From Steroidobacteraceae bacterium (GTDB lineage Bacteria; Pseudomonadota; Gammaproteobacteria; Steroidobacterales; Steroidobacteraceae): DNA of 43,082 nucleotides. The position numbers and the translations under genes were made by a program. The first letter of the stretch is position 1. Every line of letters begins with the position of its first letter. The notes beneath the pieces were generated by a model. That model saw nothing but the letters and a program-made list of their open reading frames with translations, searched no databases and was not told the origin of the DNA. The stretch is from assembly GCA_025451275.1 (NCBI GenBank), contig JANWKR010000012.1:1-43082 (forward strand), in the 5' to 3' direction. Positions 1 through 8,758 of this stretch are shown in pieces.

Positions 1-1079
1 GACTCGATCACGTCGGGATAGATGGTGCCCTGTGCGAGGAACTGCACGGCGGTGAGCTTGTGCGCCTCTTCGTCGAACACTTCGACGAAGGTGCGGCCGA
101 TGATCTTGCGCTTCTCCTCGGGGTCGGCGACCCCGGCGAGGGCCTTGAGGAAGCGTGCCTCCGCATCGACGCGGATGACGCGCACGCCGAGATGCTGCGC
201 GAAGGTATCCATGACCTGGTCGCCCTCGCCGAGGCGCAGCAGGCCGTGATCCACGAACACGCAGGTGAGCTGGTCGCCGATGGCGCGGTGGAGCAGGGCC
301 GCCACCACCGAAGAGTCGACGCCACCGGACAGCCCCAGCAGCACTTTGCCGGCGCCCACCTGCGCGCGCACGCGCTCGATCGCGTCGTCGATGATGTTGC
401 CGGTGCTCCACAGTGCATCTGAGCCGCTGATCTCGCGCACGAAGCGCTCCAGCAGCCGTGTGCCCTGACGCGTGTGCGTGACTTCGGGATGAAACTGCAC
501 GCCGTAGAAACGGCGCCGCTCATCGGTCATGGCGGCGAACGGGATGGTGCCGGTCGCGGCGCTGGCCACGAAACCCTCCGGCAGACGCTCGACCCGATCG
601 CCGTGGCTCATCCACACGTCGAGCACGGCCTTGCCCGCGCCGTCGCGACGGTCCGCGAGGTGATCGAGCAGGCGCGAGGCGCCGGTCACGGTCACCTCGG
701 CATAGCCGAATTCGCGCTCGGTGGAGGGCGCCACCTTGCCGCCGAGCTGCTGCGCCATGGTCTGCATGCCGTAGCAGATGCCGAGTACCGGAACTCCGAG
801 CTCGAACACCGCAGCCGGCGCGCGTGGCGGATCCTTGTCGGTTACCGATTCAGGCCCGCCCGAGAGAATCACGCCGCGCGGACCGAAGGCCCGTACCTCG
901 GCATCGCTCACGTCCCAGGGCCGGATCTCGCAGTAGACGCCGAGCTCGCGCACGCGCCGCGCGATCAGCTGCGTGTACTGCGCGCCGAAGTCCAGGATCA
1001 GGATGCGGTGCGCATGGATGTCCGGGTGCGCAGCGGCTTGCGCGGGAGCGGCGTCGGCAGGTCGGGGAACACTTGCCAT
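1..1079 (-). CDS. guaA: GMP synthase (glutamine-hydrolysing), 3' end cut by window edge
   Basis: Converts XMP to GMP using ATP and glutamine-derived ammonia, the last step of guanine nucleotide synthesis in the cytosol. About 359 N-terminal residues are present; the family is about 525, so the C-terminal dimerisation part lies outside the window. The class I amidotransferase domain comes first: nucleophile C102 in GICYGMQ, with H197 and E199 in QFHPEV. The ATP-pyrophosphatase P-loop SGGVDSS follows at 251-257. Compared with E. coli GuaA the N-terminus is about 16 residues longer (Ala/Pro-rich) before HRILILDFG; no better in-frame start was seen. It starts 10 bases after the guaB stop, so guaB-guaA is one operon. 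Identity is essentially certain from near-continuous similarity to the family. Confidence 0.97.
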   Translation of the reverse strand, partial: MASVPRPADAAPAQAAAHPDIHAHRILILDFGAQYTQLIARRVRELGVYCEIRPWDVSDAEVRAFGPRGVILSGGPESVTDKDPPRAPAAVFELGVPVLGICYGMQTMAQQLGGKVAPSTEREFGYAEVTVTGASRLLDHLADRRDGAGKAVLDVWMSHGDRVERLPEGFVASAATGTIPFAAMTDERRRFYGVQFHPEVTHTRQGTRLLERFVREISGSDALWSTGNIIDDAIERVRAQVGAGKVLLGLSGGVDSSVVAALLHRAIGDQLTCVFVDHGLLRLGEGDQVMDTFAQHLGVRVIRVDAEARFLKALAGVADPEEKRKIIGRTFVEVFDEEAHKLTAVQFLAQGTIYPDVIE

Positions 1080-1089
1080 GTGCCGGCGC

Positions 1090-2556
1090 TCAGGACACCC
1101 GGTAATTGGGTGCCTCCTTGGTGATGCTGACGTCGTGCACGTGGCTCTCGCGGATGCCGGCGGTGGTGATGCGTACGAACACCGGCCGCGTGCGCATGTC
1201 GGTGATGTTGCGGCTGCCGGTATAGCCCATGGCCGCGCGCAGGCCGCCGGCGAGCTGGTGCAGGATGGTGACCACGCTGCCCTTGTAGGGCACGCGCCCC
1301 TCCACGCCCTCCGGCACGAGCTTCTCGAGCTCGGTGGCGGCGTCCTGGAAATAGCGGTCGGCCGAGCCCTGCCGCTCGCTCATGGCCCCGAGCGAGCCCA
1401 TGCCGCGATAGGACTTGTAGGAGGCGCCCTGGTACAGCTCCACCTCGCCGGGTGACTCCTCGGTGCCGGCGAACAGGCCGCCGATCATCACCGCGTGGGC
1501 GCCGGCGGCGAGCGCCTTGGCGATATCGCCGGAGAAGCGGATGCCGCCGTCGGAGATGACCGGCACGTCGGTGTCGCGCAGCGCTTCTGACACGTTGGCT
1601 ACCGCGGATATCTGCGGCACGCCGACCCCGGCGACGATGCGGGTGGTACAGATCGAGCCCGGGCCGATACCAACCTTGACTGCGTCAGCACCGGCGTCGA
1701 CGAGCGCGCGCGCCCCTTCGACGGTGGCGATGTTGCCGGCAATGACCTGGCTGTCCGCCCACTTGGCCTTGATGCGGCGCACGGTCTCGACGACCCCCTT
1801 GGAGTGCCCGTGCGCGGTATCGACCACCACCAGGTCGACGCCCGCCTCGCGCAGCGCTGCGACCCGCTCAAGCGTGTCGGGAGTGGTGCCGACCGCGGCG
1901 CCGACCCGCAGCCGCCCACCCTCGTCCTTGCAGGCGCGCGGGAATTCAGTGGCCTTCTGGAAGTCCTTGACGGTGATCATGCCCACCAGCTCGTGCGAGC
2001 CGTTTACCACCAGCAGCTTCTCGATGCGATGCTTGTGCAGCAACGCCAGGACCTCGTCCTTGGGCGCGTCCTCGCGCACCGTCACCAGGCGTTCCTTCGG
2101 CGTCATGACCGAGGACACCGGCGCTTCCAGCTTGTCCTCGAAGCGCAGGTCGCGATGGGTGACGATGCCCACCGCCTTCTTGCCCACCACCACCGGCACG
2201 CCTGAGATGCCGCGCGCGCGTGTCAGCTCGAGCACTTCACGGATGGTCATGTTGGGCGAGACGGTGATGGGGTCCTTGATGACCCCGCTTTCGAACTTCT
2301 TGACGCGGCCGACCTCGCGCGCCTGCGCCTCGATGCTCATGCTCTTGTGGATGACGCCCAGGCCGCCTTCCTGGGCGATCGTGATCGCCAGCCGCGCCTC
2401 GGTGACGGTGTCCATGGCCGCGGACAGGAGCGGCACGTTCACCTTGATGCGGCGCGTGACGCGGGTGGAAAGATCGACCTCGCGTGGCAGAATTTCCGAG
2501 TAGGCCGGAACCAGGAGGACGTCGTCGAAGGTGAGAGCTTCTTCGAGGATGCGCAT
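1090..2556 (-). CDS. guaB: IMP dehydrogenase
   Basis: Oxidises IMP to XMP with NAD+, the committed step to guanine nucleotides, acting as a cytosolic tetramer. 488 residues, the family's usual size. The TIM barrel is interrupted by a tandem CBS (Bateman) module at roughly 93-205. The catalytic loop GPGSICTTR carries C303, and the flap shows [12 protein letters not shown] chose the ATG at 2556 ([10 protein letters not shown], matching the family N-terminus). A TTG two codons upstream (2562) is open, but it overlaps a TATAAT -10 element and is probably not translated. First gene of guaB-guaA; divergent from xseA with 55 bases between the starts. Confidence 0.97.
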   Translation of the reverse strand: MRILEEALTFDDVLLVPAYSEILPREVDLSTRVTRRIKVNVPLLSAAMDTVTEARLAITIAQEGGLGVIHKSMSIEAQAREVGRVKKFESGVIKDPITVSPNMTIREVLELTRARGISGVPVVVGKKAVGIVTHRDLRFEDKLEAPVSSVMTPKERLVTVREDAPKDEVLALLHKHRIEKLLVVNGSHELVGMITVKDFQKATEFPRACKDEGGRLRVGAAVGTTPDTLERVAALREAGVDLVVVDTAHGHSKGVVETVRRIKAKWADSQVIAGNIATVEGARALVDAGADAVKVGIGPGSICTTRIVAGVGVPQISAVANVSEALRDTDVPVISDGGIRFSGDIAKALAAGAHAVMIGGLFAGTEESPGEVELYQGASYKSYRGMGSLGAMSERQGSADRYFQDAATELEKLVPEGVEGRVPYKGSVVTILHQLAGGLRAAMGYTGSRNITDMRTRPVFVRITTAGIRESHVHDVSITKEAPNYRVS

Positions 2557-2561
2557 GCGCA

Positions 2562-2590
2562 ATTATAAGCGCTGAGGCCGGTACGGTAAA
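2562..2590 (-). promoter_or_regulatory. guaB promoter, probably giving a leaderless mRNA
   Basis: On the minus strand, TTTACC (2590-2585; 4/6 to the -35 consensus) is followed by a 17-base spacer and a perfect TATAAT (2567-2562). Only five bases separate the -10 from the guaB ATG at 2556, so transcription would begin at or next to the A of the start codon. No Shine-Dalgarno sequence can fit. No PurR-like palindrome was seen. Confidence 0.6.
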
Positions 2591-2611
2591 CCTCGTGCTA
2601 AGGTTCCGCCG

Positions 2612-3976
2612 ATGACCCTCAGCCCCGAAATCCCGGCCGCCGGCGCACCGCCGCGCGAGGTCTACAGTGTGTCGCGCTTGAACCGCGAGGTGCGCACCCT
2701 GCTCGAGCGCGGCCTCGGGACGGTGTGGGTGGCCGGGGAACTGTCCAATTTCTCCCAGCCGGCCTCCGGTCACTGGTACTTCTCCGTCAAGGATCGCAAC
2801 GCGCAGCTGCGTTGCGCGATGTACCGCTCCAAGAACGTGTTCGTGGGCTTCACTCCGCGCGCCGGCATGCAGGTGCTGCTGCGCGGCCGCATCAGCCTGT
2901 ACGAGGCGAAGGGTGAGTGCCAGCTGGCGGTCGAGCACCTGGAAGAGGGCGGCGTCGGGGCGCTGCGGCGCGAATTCGAGCGCCTCAAAGCCAAACTCGC
3001 CGCCGAGGGCCTGTTTGCCCTGGAACGCAAGCGCCGCCTGCCGCGCTTTCCGCGCCGCATCGGGGTGGTCACTTCACCGACCGGCGCCGCCCTGCGCGAC
3101 ATCCTGCACATCCTGGCGCGGCGCTATCCCCCCGCCGCAGTCCTGATCTATCCGGCTCCGGTGCAGGGCGCGGCCGCCGTGCCGGCGCTGGTTGCGGCGC
3201 TCGGGCAGGCGTCGGCGCGCGCCGACTGCGACGTGCTGATCCTGGCGCGCGGTGGCGGCTCGCTGGAGGACCTGTGGGCATTCAATGACGAGCGCGTCGC
3301 GCGTGCCATCCACGCCTGCGCGGTGCCGGTGGTCTCCGGGGTCGGCCACGAGATCGACTTCACCATTGCCGACTTCGTCGCCGATACGCGCGCCCCGACC
3401 CCCTCCGGCGCGGCCGAGCTGGTCGTGCCCGACCGGGCCGCCTGCCTGGATGCGGTGGCGCGCACCGCGCAGCGACTGAGCGGCTGCATGCGGCGCGAGC
3501 TGCGCACCAGCGGCACGCGGCTCGAGGCGTGCGGCCGCCGCCTGCGGCAGGCCCATCCCGGTGTGCGGCTGCTGCAGCAGGTGCAGCGCCTCGATGACCT
3601 GGAACTGCGTCTCGCCGGTGCGGCGCGCAGCCTGCTGCTCGGCGCGGGACATCGCTTCGCCGCGGCGCAGGTGCAGCTGCGCCACCATTCGCCGCAGCGC
3701 GCACTCGCGGACTGGCGTGCGCGCAGCCAGGACCTGCAGGGACGCCTCAGCCACGCCGCACAGCAGCAGCTGTCACGCACCGCGCATCGCCTGGCCCTGG
3801 CGCGGCGGGGACTCGATGCGGTGAGCCCGCTGGCGACCCTCAGCCGCGGCTTCGCCATCGTCACGGGCAGCGACGGTGCCCTGCTCACGGAGGCGACCGC
3901 GGTTATGCCAGGCGCCGAGATCGAGGCGCGGCTTGCGCACGGGGTGCTGAGTGCGCGGGTCACGGGGCGCAAATGA
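2612..3976 (+). CDS. xseA: Exodeoxyribonuclease VII large subunit
   Basis: Catalytic subunit of exonuclease VII, which degrades single-stranded DNA to acid-soluble oligonucleotides in the cytosol together with several copies of XseB. 454 residues, typical length. Order: N-terminal OB-fold (about 10-115, [10 protein letters not shown] and GHWYFSVKD), then the nuclease domain with [45 protein letters not shown] and [12 protein letters not shown], then a helical C-terminal arm ending in LSRGFAI. The xseB partner is about 34 kb away at 37796-38065 on the other strand. Divergent from guaB, as in many gammaproteobacteria. Overlaps the next gene by 4 bases (ATGA). Confidence 0.96.
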   Translation: MTLSPEIPAAGAPPREVYSVSRLNREVRTLLERGLGTVWVAGELSNFSQPASGHWYFSVKDRNAQLRCAMYRSKNVFVGFTPRAGMQVLLRGRISLYEAKGECQLAVEHLEEGGVGALRREFERLKAKLAAEGLFALERKRRLPRFPRRIGVVTSPTGAALRDILHILARRYPPAAVLIYPAPVQGAAAVPALVAALGQASARADCDVLILARGGGSLEDLWAFNDERVARAIHACAVPVVSGVGHEIDFTIADFVADTRAPTPSGAAELVVPDRAACLDAVARTAQRLSGCMRRELRTSGTRLEACGRRLRQAHPGVRLLQQVQRLDDLELRLAGAARSLLLGAGHRFAAAQVQLRHHSPQRALADWRARSQDLQGRLSHAAQQQLSRTAHRLALARRGLDAVSPLATLSRGFAIVTGSDGALLTEATAVMPGAEIEARLAHGVLSARVTGRK

Positions 3977-4884
3977 GCGAGGCCCGCAGAGCCCACCGCC
4001 GGAATGCGGCGCGCGCCCTGTGCGCAGCCGTGGCGGGGCTCGCCGGCGTCGCCTGGGGGCAGACGCCGCCGCCCTTGCTGCCGCAGCAGGAACTGGTGCC
4101 CGGCGGCGTGGCGCTGTTGGACGTCCCCGCCTCCGCGGACACGCCGCCGCGCGTCACCTTCGAGGATCGGCGCGTGCTGGTGCTGCGCGTCGCCGACCGC
4201 TGGGTCGCCGTGGTCGGCCTGCCCCTGGCACAGTCGCCCGGCCGCGCGGTGCTGCGCGTGCAGGACGGCACGGCCGAGGGCAGCACCGTCGGCTTTGAGG
4301 TCGGCGACAAGCGCTATGTCGAGCAGCGCCTGACGGTGAAACCGGGGCAGGTGAATCTGTCGAAGAAGGACCTGGCCCGGGTCGATCGCGAGTTGCCGCG
4401 CCTGCACGCCGACTACGCCACCTGGTCGGACGCGCCGCCGGCGACGCTGCGGCTGCTGCCGCCCGTACCCGGCGTCCGCTCGAGCTCGTACGGCTCACGG
4501 CGCGTATTCAACAACGAACCGCGCAACCCCCACAGCGGCATGGACATCGCCGCCGACACGGGCACACCGATCCATGCTGCCGGCACCGGCCGGGTGGTTG
4601 ACACGGGCAACTTCTTCTTCAACGGCAACACCGTGATCCTCGATCACGGCGGCGGACTGGTCACCATGTACTGCCACATGAGCGCCATCGGCGTAAAGCG
4701 AGGTGCCGTGGTGCGTGCCGGGCAGGAGATCGGCAAGGTCGGCGCCACCGGCCGCGTCACCGGGCCGCACCTGCATTTCGGCGTGGCGCTGAACGCCACC
4801 TTCGTCGACCCGGCACTGTTCCTGCCCGCCCCCGAAGCGCCGGTCCCGGCCGCCCCGCAGGCGGCGGAGCCGCATGGCCCCTGA
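3973..4884 (+). CDS. Periplasmic M23 (LytM/peptidase_M23) metallopeptidase
   Basis: Predicted zinc peptidoglycan endopeptidase or regulator of one. 303 residues: Arg-rich N-terminus and hydrophobic signal segment (about 8-28), a beta-rich N-terminal domain (about 35-120), then the M23 domain. All metal/catalytic residues are present: H187 and D191 (HSGMD), H235 (CHMS) and H266/H268 (HLHF), so it is probably active, unlike degenerate activators such as EnvC or NlpD. The tail is Pro/Ala-rich. It overlaps xseA by 4 bases and tadA by 11, so the three genes are co-transcribed and probably translationally coupled. The exact substrate cannot be told from sequence. Confidence 0.9.
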   Translation: MSEARRAHRRNAARALCAAVAGLAGVAWGQTPPPLLPQQELVPGGVALLDVPASADTPPRVTFEDRRVLVLRVADRWVAVVGLPLAQSPGRAVLRVQDGTAEGSTVGFEVGDKRYVEQRLTVKPGQVNLSKKDLARVDRELPRLHADYATWSDAPPATLRLLPPVPGVRSSSYGSRRVFNNEPRNPHSGMDIAADTGTPIHAAGTGRVVDTGNFFFNGNTVILDHGGGLVTMYCHMSAIGVKRGAVVRAGQEIGKVGATGRVTGPHLHFGVALNATFVDPALFLPAPEAPVPAAPQAAEPHGP

Positions 4885-5338
4885 CGCCTGGCGCGATGCG
4901 GAGTTCATGCGCGCCGCGCTGGCCCAGGCAGTGGCCGCGCGCGCCGCCGGCGAGGTGCCGGTAGGAGCGGTGCTGGTGCGCGACGAGCGCATCGTCGCCC
5001 ACGGCGCCAATGCCCCCATCGCCAGCAATGATCCGACCGCGCACGCTGAGATCGCGGCGCTGCGCGCCGGCGGCCGCGCGCTCGGCAGCTACCGTCTGGC
5101 CGACACTACGCTGTACGTGACCCTCGAGCCGTGCGTCATGTGCGCCGCGGCGATCGTGCACGCGCGCGTGCGGCGGCTGGTATTCGGCGCCTGGGACCCG
5201 CGCGCCGGCGGTGCCGGCAGTCTCGCCAACGTGTTCAACCTGCCGGGCCTCAATCACCGGGTCGACGTGTTCGGTGGCGTGCTCATGGAGGAGTGCGCCC
5301 GGCTGCTCGACGAGTTTTTCGCAGCGCGCCGCGGCTGA
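4874..5338 (+). CDS. tadA: tRNA-specific adenosine deaminase (A34 to I)
   Basis: Deaminates adenosine 34 to inosine in the anticodon wobble position of tRNA-Arg(ACG); cytosolic zinc enzyme acting as a dimer. 154 residues, normal length. Zinc/catalytic signature: H57-A-E59 (HAEI), and C87-x-x-C90 in LEPCVMC. The family-typical [13 protein letters not shown] and C-terminal helix follow. Third gene of an overlapping xseA-M23-tadA unit. It ends 3 bases before the convergent mltF stop, with a strong hairpin across the junction. The tadA-mltF-purL neighbourhood is typical of gammaproteobacteria. Confidence 0.95.
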   Translation: MAPDAWRDAEFMRAALAQAVAARAAGEVPVGAVLVRDERIVAHGANAPIASNDPTAHAEIAALRAGGRALGSYRLADTTLYVTLEPCVMCAAAIVHARVRRLVFGAWDPRAGGAGSLANVFNLPGLNHRVDVFGGVLMEECARLLDEFFAARRG

Positions 5339-5356
5339 GGGTCAGGGCCGCGGCGC
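5326..5356. terminator. Bidirectional GC hairpin at the tadA/mltF convergence
   Basis: Perfect 10-bp stem (5326-5335 pairs with 5347-5356) with an 11-base loop. The loop contains the tadA TGA (5336-5338) and, on the other strand, the mltF TGA (5344-5342). Each arm is also coding sequence, for the C-terminus of tadA or of mltF. No U-tract follows on either strand, so it is terminator-like rather than a classical intrinsic terminator. Confidence 0.5.
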
Positions 5357-6829
5357 CGGGTGTGTGCCCGCGACCTTGGCCGCCTGCTCGTCCGGCGGCG
5401 GCGCCGGCGCTGCGCCGGGCGCAGCCGCGGCAGGCGCGGCATTGGCACCCGGGGCTGCGGTGGCGGGCTCGGCATGCGCGCTGGCCTCGCCCGGCTGCCA
5501 TTCGAGCAGCGTGAGGAAGCGCTGAATGCGGTCGACGAACTGCACCGGCTCCCAGCCGCGCGCGTAACCACGCTTGGCCCGATCCGCCCAGCGCTGCTGT
5601 GCGAGCAGCGGCAGGCGCACGCGCACGTCGGTCCACGAATCGGGGTCCTTGCCCTGCGCCTGCGTGATGATGCGCGCGTCCTCCAGATGGCCGAAGCCGA
5701 CGTTGTAGGCGGCGATGGTGAGCCAGGTACGGTCGGGCTCCGGGATGCGGTCGGGGATCATCTCGCGCACCTGCTCCAGATAGCGTGCGCCGGCAAAGAT
5801 GCTCTGCTCGGCATCGTTGCGGTTCTTGATGCCCATGGCCTGGGCGGTATCGGAGGTCAGCATCATGATGCCACTTGCGCCGTCCTCCGACTCGGCGCGC
5901 GGGTCCCACTTCGACTCCTGGTAGCCGATGGCCGCCAGAAGCCGCCAGTCAATGCCGGTCTGCAGCGCGGCCTGCTCGAACCAGCTGCGGTACATCGGCA
6001 GCCGGTCGCCGACGTGGCCCTGGAACTCGCGCGATTCCTCGTACTCGAAACGGCGGGTGTCGCCGGAGGATTCCTGCACCAGCTGCGGCAGGCGCCCGCT
6101 GGCGGCGAGTTCGTGGAAGAATGCGTTGACGCTCGCGAGCAGTCCGGGCGTGCCCTTGCGCACGATCCACTGCACCGGGCGCCGCTGCGGCAGCTCGAAG
6201 CCCACCAGCACGTTGGGATAAAGGTGGTGCGCGAAGGAATACTCGCGTGCGTCGGTGATGGCGTACTGCGCCTCGCCGCCGTCGACGTCTTCGACCGGGT
6301 CGGCGGAGCTGGGCGCGGTCTCCTCCCACTGCAGTCCCGGTGCCACGGTGCTCTTGAGGCGCTGCAGGATGCGCTCCTGCGGACTGCCGGCACGCACCGC
6401 GAGCCTTGCCGACTCCAGCTGCAGGGTATCGCGCGGGCGCACGCCGCTGCGCTGATAGACCACCAGCTGCGGGATCAGGCTGTAGGGCTCGGCGGCGTCT
6501 CCGGCGCGGTGCCAGTCGGGGTTGTCGGTCAGCGAGCAGGCGGCGATATCGGCGCGCCCTGCGGCCAGCTCGGCCTGCATGGCGCCTTCGTTGGCCACCG
6601 GATACATGTTGAGCTTCACGCCCTCATGTGCCGCGAAGGCACTGGCGAGATCGAACTCGAGCCCCTCGGTTCCCTGGGCGCCCAGGTAATAGCAGGTGGG
6701 CAGATTGAGCGTGACTACCCGCAGCTCGCCGCGGCTGCGCACCGGGTCGATGAGCCGCGGCTGGACCTTGCTGCAGGCCGCCACGGCTGCGAACGATACG
6801 AGTACGGCGGCGAGAGCGAATGCGCGCAC
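5342..6829 (-). CDS. mltF: Membrane-bound lytic murein transglycosylase F (lipoprotein)
   Basis: Cleaves the MurNAc-GlcNAc glycosidic bond in peptidoglycan, forming 1,6-anhydro ends; expected on the periplasmic face of the outer membrane. 495 residues from the GTG at 6829 (E. coli MltF 518). A signal peptide with lipobox AVAAC puts the lipidated cysteine at C19. An ABC-type solute-binding-like domain (about 30-265) is followed by the SLT domain, whose catalytic E305 lies in GYQESKWDP, with GIMMLT and an AYNVG motif after it. The C-terminal about 60 residues are Ala/Pro-rich. The frame stays open up to 6961, but that part overlaps the tRNA gene; AGGGGAGG just before 6829 and the signal peptide support the GTG start. 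Confidence 0.93.
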   Translation of the reverse strand: MRAFALAAVLVSFAAVAACSKVQPRLIDPVRSRGELRVVTLNLPTCYYLGAQGTEGLEFDLASAFAAHEGVKLNMYPVANEGAMQAELAAGRADIAACSLTDNPDWHRAGDAAEPYSLIPQLVVYQRSGVRPRDTLQLESARLAVRAGSPQERILQRLKSTVAPGLQWEETAPSSADPVEDVDGGEAQYAITDAREYSFAHHLYPNVLVGFELPQRRPVQWIVRKGTPGLLASVNAFFHELAASGRLPQLVQESSGDTRRFEYEESREFQGHVGDRLPMYRSWFEQAALQTGIDWRLLAAIGYQESKWDPRAESEDGASGIMMLTSDTAQAMGIKNRNDAEQSIFAGARYLEQVREMIPDRIPEPDRTWLTIAAYNVGFGHLEDARIITQAQGKDPDSWTDVRVRLPLLAQQRWADRAKRGYARGWEPVQFVDRIQRFLTLLEWQPGEASAHAEPATAAPGANAAPAAAAPGAAPAPPPDEQAAKVAGTHPAPRP

Positions 6830-6859
6830 GAACCTCCCCTCACCGCATGGGCTTTCCGC

Positions 6860-6866
6860 TAGAATA
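6860..6866. promoter_or_regulatory. Back-to-back -10 elements for tRNA-Ser (plus) and mltF (minus)
   Basis: Plus strand TAGAAT (6860-6865, 5/6 to consensus) lies 31 bases before the tRNA. The same bases read on the minus strand give TATTCT (6866-6861) preceded by TG, an extended -10 pointing to mltF, whose start is 31 bases further. No convincing -35 was found for either, so this is tentative. Confidence 0.3.
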
Positions 6867-6896
6867 CCAGCCCGCAAAAACCCGTGGCCCAAAGTC

Positions 6897-6989
6897 GGAG
6901 AGGTACCGAAGCGGTCATAACGGCGCCGACTCGAAATCGGATGGTCGGGTAAAACCGGCACGTGGGTTCGAATCCCACCCTCTCCGCCA
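6897..6989 (+). tRNA. tRNA-Ser, anticodon CGA (reads UCG), CCA encoded
   Basis: 93 bases. Acceptor GGAGAGG (6897-6903) pairs with CCTCTCC (6979-6985), then discriminator G and an encoded CCA (6987-6989). The anticodon loop CTCGAAA carries CGA. There is a long class II variable arm, as expected for serine, and the T-arm is GTGGG-TTCGAAT-CCCAC. It resembles E. coli tRNA-Ser(CGA). Single tRNA gene, between mltF and tagH. No integrase or duplicated 3' end that would mark an attachment site was found in the window. Confidence 0.96.
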
Positions 6990-7006
6990 TGAGTCCGCGC
7001 TGCCGC

Positions 7007-8308
7007 TTACGGTTCCGGCTTCTTCTTCAGCGCTTCGCGGTAAGTGGCGGCGAACGCTTCGACGAAGGTGTGCGGCAGGTGATCCGCCGGCATCTCGATG
7101 AGATTGCGGTAGAACGTCGTATACAGCTCCCAGTACTGCGCCTTGTCGGCCGAGCGCGCCTTGCCGCGCCGTGCGGCGCGCTCGAAGCGCGCCTCAAGTT
7201 CTGCCGGATCCAGACGATCGAGAAACTCGATGAAAGCGGCGCGGGTGGCCTGCGCAGTGGCGGTCTCATGGCGCTTGGCATCAGCGAGCGTCTCGCGCAG
7301 CCACTGCACCGAGTCGAGGCGGCGGTTCTCGTGGTGCACGAACAGCATCACCAGGAGTTCCTCCACCATCGAGTCGGCGAGCGAGGGGCGCGGGTCATCG
7401 TGATCCTGCGGCGGCGCCTCGATGCGGTAGCGATTGCGCGTCTCGGTGCGTGTGCGCTCGAGGTCCTTGAAGCCCACCAGCGCCTCGCGGAACAGGCGGC
7501 CGGCGAGATGCAGCAGCCGTCCCTGGGCGTCAGCCGGCAGCTGCTCGGCGTCGATGCCCGCACCGCGGCAGAATGCATCCAGCCCGGTATGCACGTCCTC
7601 GAACGCCAGCGCGCCGCCGCCGTTCTTCGGTTCGCGGCCGACCGCCTCGGCGAGCCGCGCCATGCGCATGGCGAGCGAGCCGGCGTCGGCGCCGTTGGTG
7701 GCGCTCAGGGCGAGATCGGCCGCCTCGGCGTCGGCGTACCCCTCGGTGTGAGTGCCGTGCGCGAGTGCCTGGACGCGGCCGGAGTTGACCGCCTGGCCGT
7801 AGGCCGTGACCGGGAGTGCGGCCTCGATGTCGATGACCGGGACCAGGAGCTCTTCGACGTTGAGCTTGGCGCCGATGTCGCGGTCGGTGGCGGTGCGGCC
7901 CACCGTGCGCAGCGCATGGATGCTGGTCGGGACGGCGGCGGCGCCGGTTTCCTCGGTCTCGGCCTGGCGCTGCTCGAGCGCGGCCACGATTTGATACGCC
8001 CCCATGCGCAGCACGTCACCATTGGCGAGCCGGTAGCCGCTCGAGCCGCGCTTGGCAAGCGGCTCCATGTCGTCGTTGACGAAGACGCCGTTGGTGCTGA
8101 CGTCCTGCAGGTAATAGTGGCCTTCGCGGAACTGTACCCGCGCGTGGTGCGCGGACACGTAGCGCAGCGGATCGGGCAGCACCCAGTCGTTGTCGGCCGA
8201 GCGCCCGATGGTGCCGCCTTCAACGGAAAAAACCGCAGTGCTGCGCTCCGCGAGCGAGCGCCGCTGGTCGCTGACGATCCGCAACCTGAGCATGGTTCCC
8301 CGACTCAT
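7007..8308 (-). CDS. FHA-domain protein, TagH/ImpI-like (type VI secretion associated family)
   Basis: 433 residues from the ATG at 8308; the same frame has an ATG at 8293 with a better spaced GGGGAA, and an upstream ATG at 8362. N-terminal FHA domain (about 6-110) with an intact phosphothreonine-binding set: GRS (R36, S37), SAHH (S52) and STNG (N73). A less conserved linker (about 125-220) leads to a helical C-terminal region (about 240-430) containing FLDRLDPAELEARFE, which recalls the TagH C-terminal domain. In type VI secretion loci such proteins recruit kinase-phosphorylated partners. Here no secretion gene is nearby: the neighbours are tRNA-Ser (convergent) and DUF1820-purL (divergent). 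Family assignment is from motif recognition; its role as an orphan is unknown. Confidence 0.75.
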   Translation of the reverse strand: MSRGTMLRLRIVSDQRRSLAERSTAVFSVEGGTIGRSADNDWVLPDPLRYVSAHHARVQFREGHYYLQDVSTNGVFVNDDMEPLAKRGSSGYRLANGDVLRMGAYQIVAALEQRQAETEETGAAAVPTSIHALRTVGRTATDRDIGAKLNVEELLVPVIDIEAALPVTAYGQAVNSGRVQALAHGTHTEGYADAEAADLALSATNGADAGSLAMRMARLAEAVGREPKNGGGALAFEDVHTGLDAFCRGAGIDAEQLPADAQGRLLHLAGRLFREALVGFKDLERTRTETRNRYRIEAPPQDHDDPRPSLADSMVEELLVMLFVHHENRRLDSVQWLRETLADAKRHETATAQATRAAFIEFLDRLDPAELEARFERAARRGKARSADKAQYWELYTTFYRNLIEMPADHLPHTFVEAFAATYREALKKKPEP

Positions 8309-8361
8309 TGCCGCCAAATTCCCCGCGCAACCGGGCCGCTCCCGCAGGCGGCGCCCGGACA

Positions 8362-8367
8362 TATAAT
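8362..8367 (+). promoter_or_regulatory. -10 element for the DUF1820-purL unit
   Basis: Perfect TATAAT, 37 bases before the DUF1820 start codon and inside the tagH/DUF1820 divergent gap. No good -35 is seen at 16-18 bases. Confidence 0.45.
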
Positions 8368-8404
8368 GCCAGCGTCAAAGCTAGCAGCGACCCCAGAACC
8401 GGCC

Positions 8405-8743
8405 ATGGCAACCAGTCACATTTTCCGCATTATGTTCGTGAATCAGGGCAAGGTTTACGAGGTCTATGCCCGCAAGGTCAGCCACGGGGAGCTGTTTGGA
8501 TTCATCGAGGTCGAGGAACTGGTGTTCGGGGAACGATCCTCGGTGGTACTCGATCCGTCGGAGGAGCGCATCAAGGGCGAGTTTGCCGGCGTGAAGCGCA
8601 GTTTCCTGCCGATGCATGCGGTGCTGCGCATCGACGAAGTGCGCAAGCAGGGCGTCAGCAAAATCACCGTGCTCGAGGCCGGCGCCAACGTCGCGCAGTT
8701 CCCCATGTCCATGTACTCAACGCCTCCGGGCGAGAAGAAGTGA
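8405..8743 (+). CDS. DUF1820 family protein
   Basis: 112 residues from the ATG at 8405. This is a conserved small protein of gammaproteobacteria with no established function. Recognisable family stretches are VNQGKVYEVYA, GFIEVEELVFGE, LDPSEERIKGEF and FLPMHAVLRIDEV. No signal peptide or membrane segment; predicted cytosolic, beta-rich. It is separated from purL by 15 bases and so probably shares its transcript. The long open frame starting upstream at 6962 on this strand is a GC-driven extension, not part of the protein. Confidence 0.85.
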   Translation: MATSHIFRIMFVNQGKVYEVYARKVSHGELFGFIEVEELVFGERSSVVLDPSEERIKGEFAGVKRSFLPMHAVLRIDEVRKQGVSKITVLEAGANVAQFPMSMYSTPPGEKK

Positions 8744-8758
8744 GGCGGACGTAGCTTC

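Noticed and set aside
2557-2562. TTG two codons upstream as guaB start
   Set aside because: It overlaps the -10 hexamer and extends beyond the family N-terminus; the ATG at 2556 fits better.
6897-6989. tRNA-Ser as an integration site for an island carrying tagH
   Set aside because: No integrase, no direct repeat of the tRNA 3' end found, and tagH base composition matches its neighbours.
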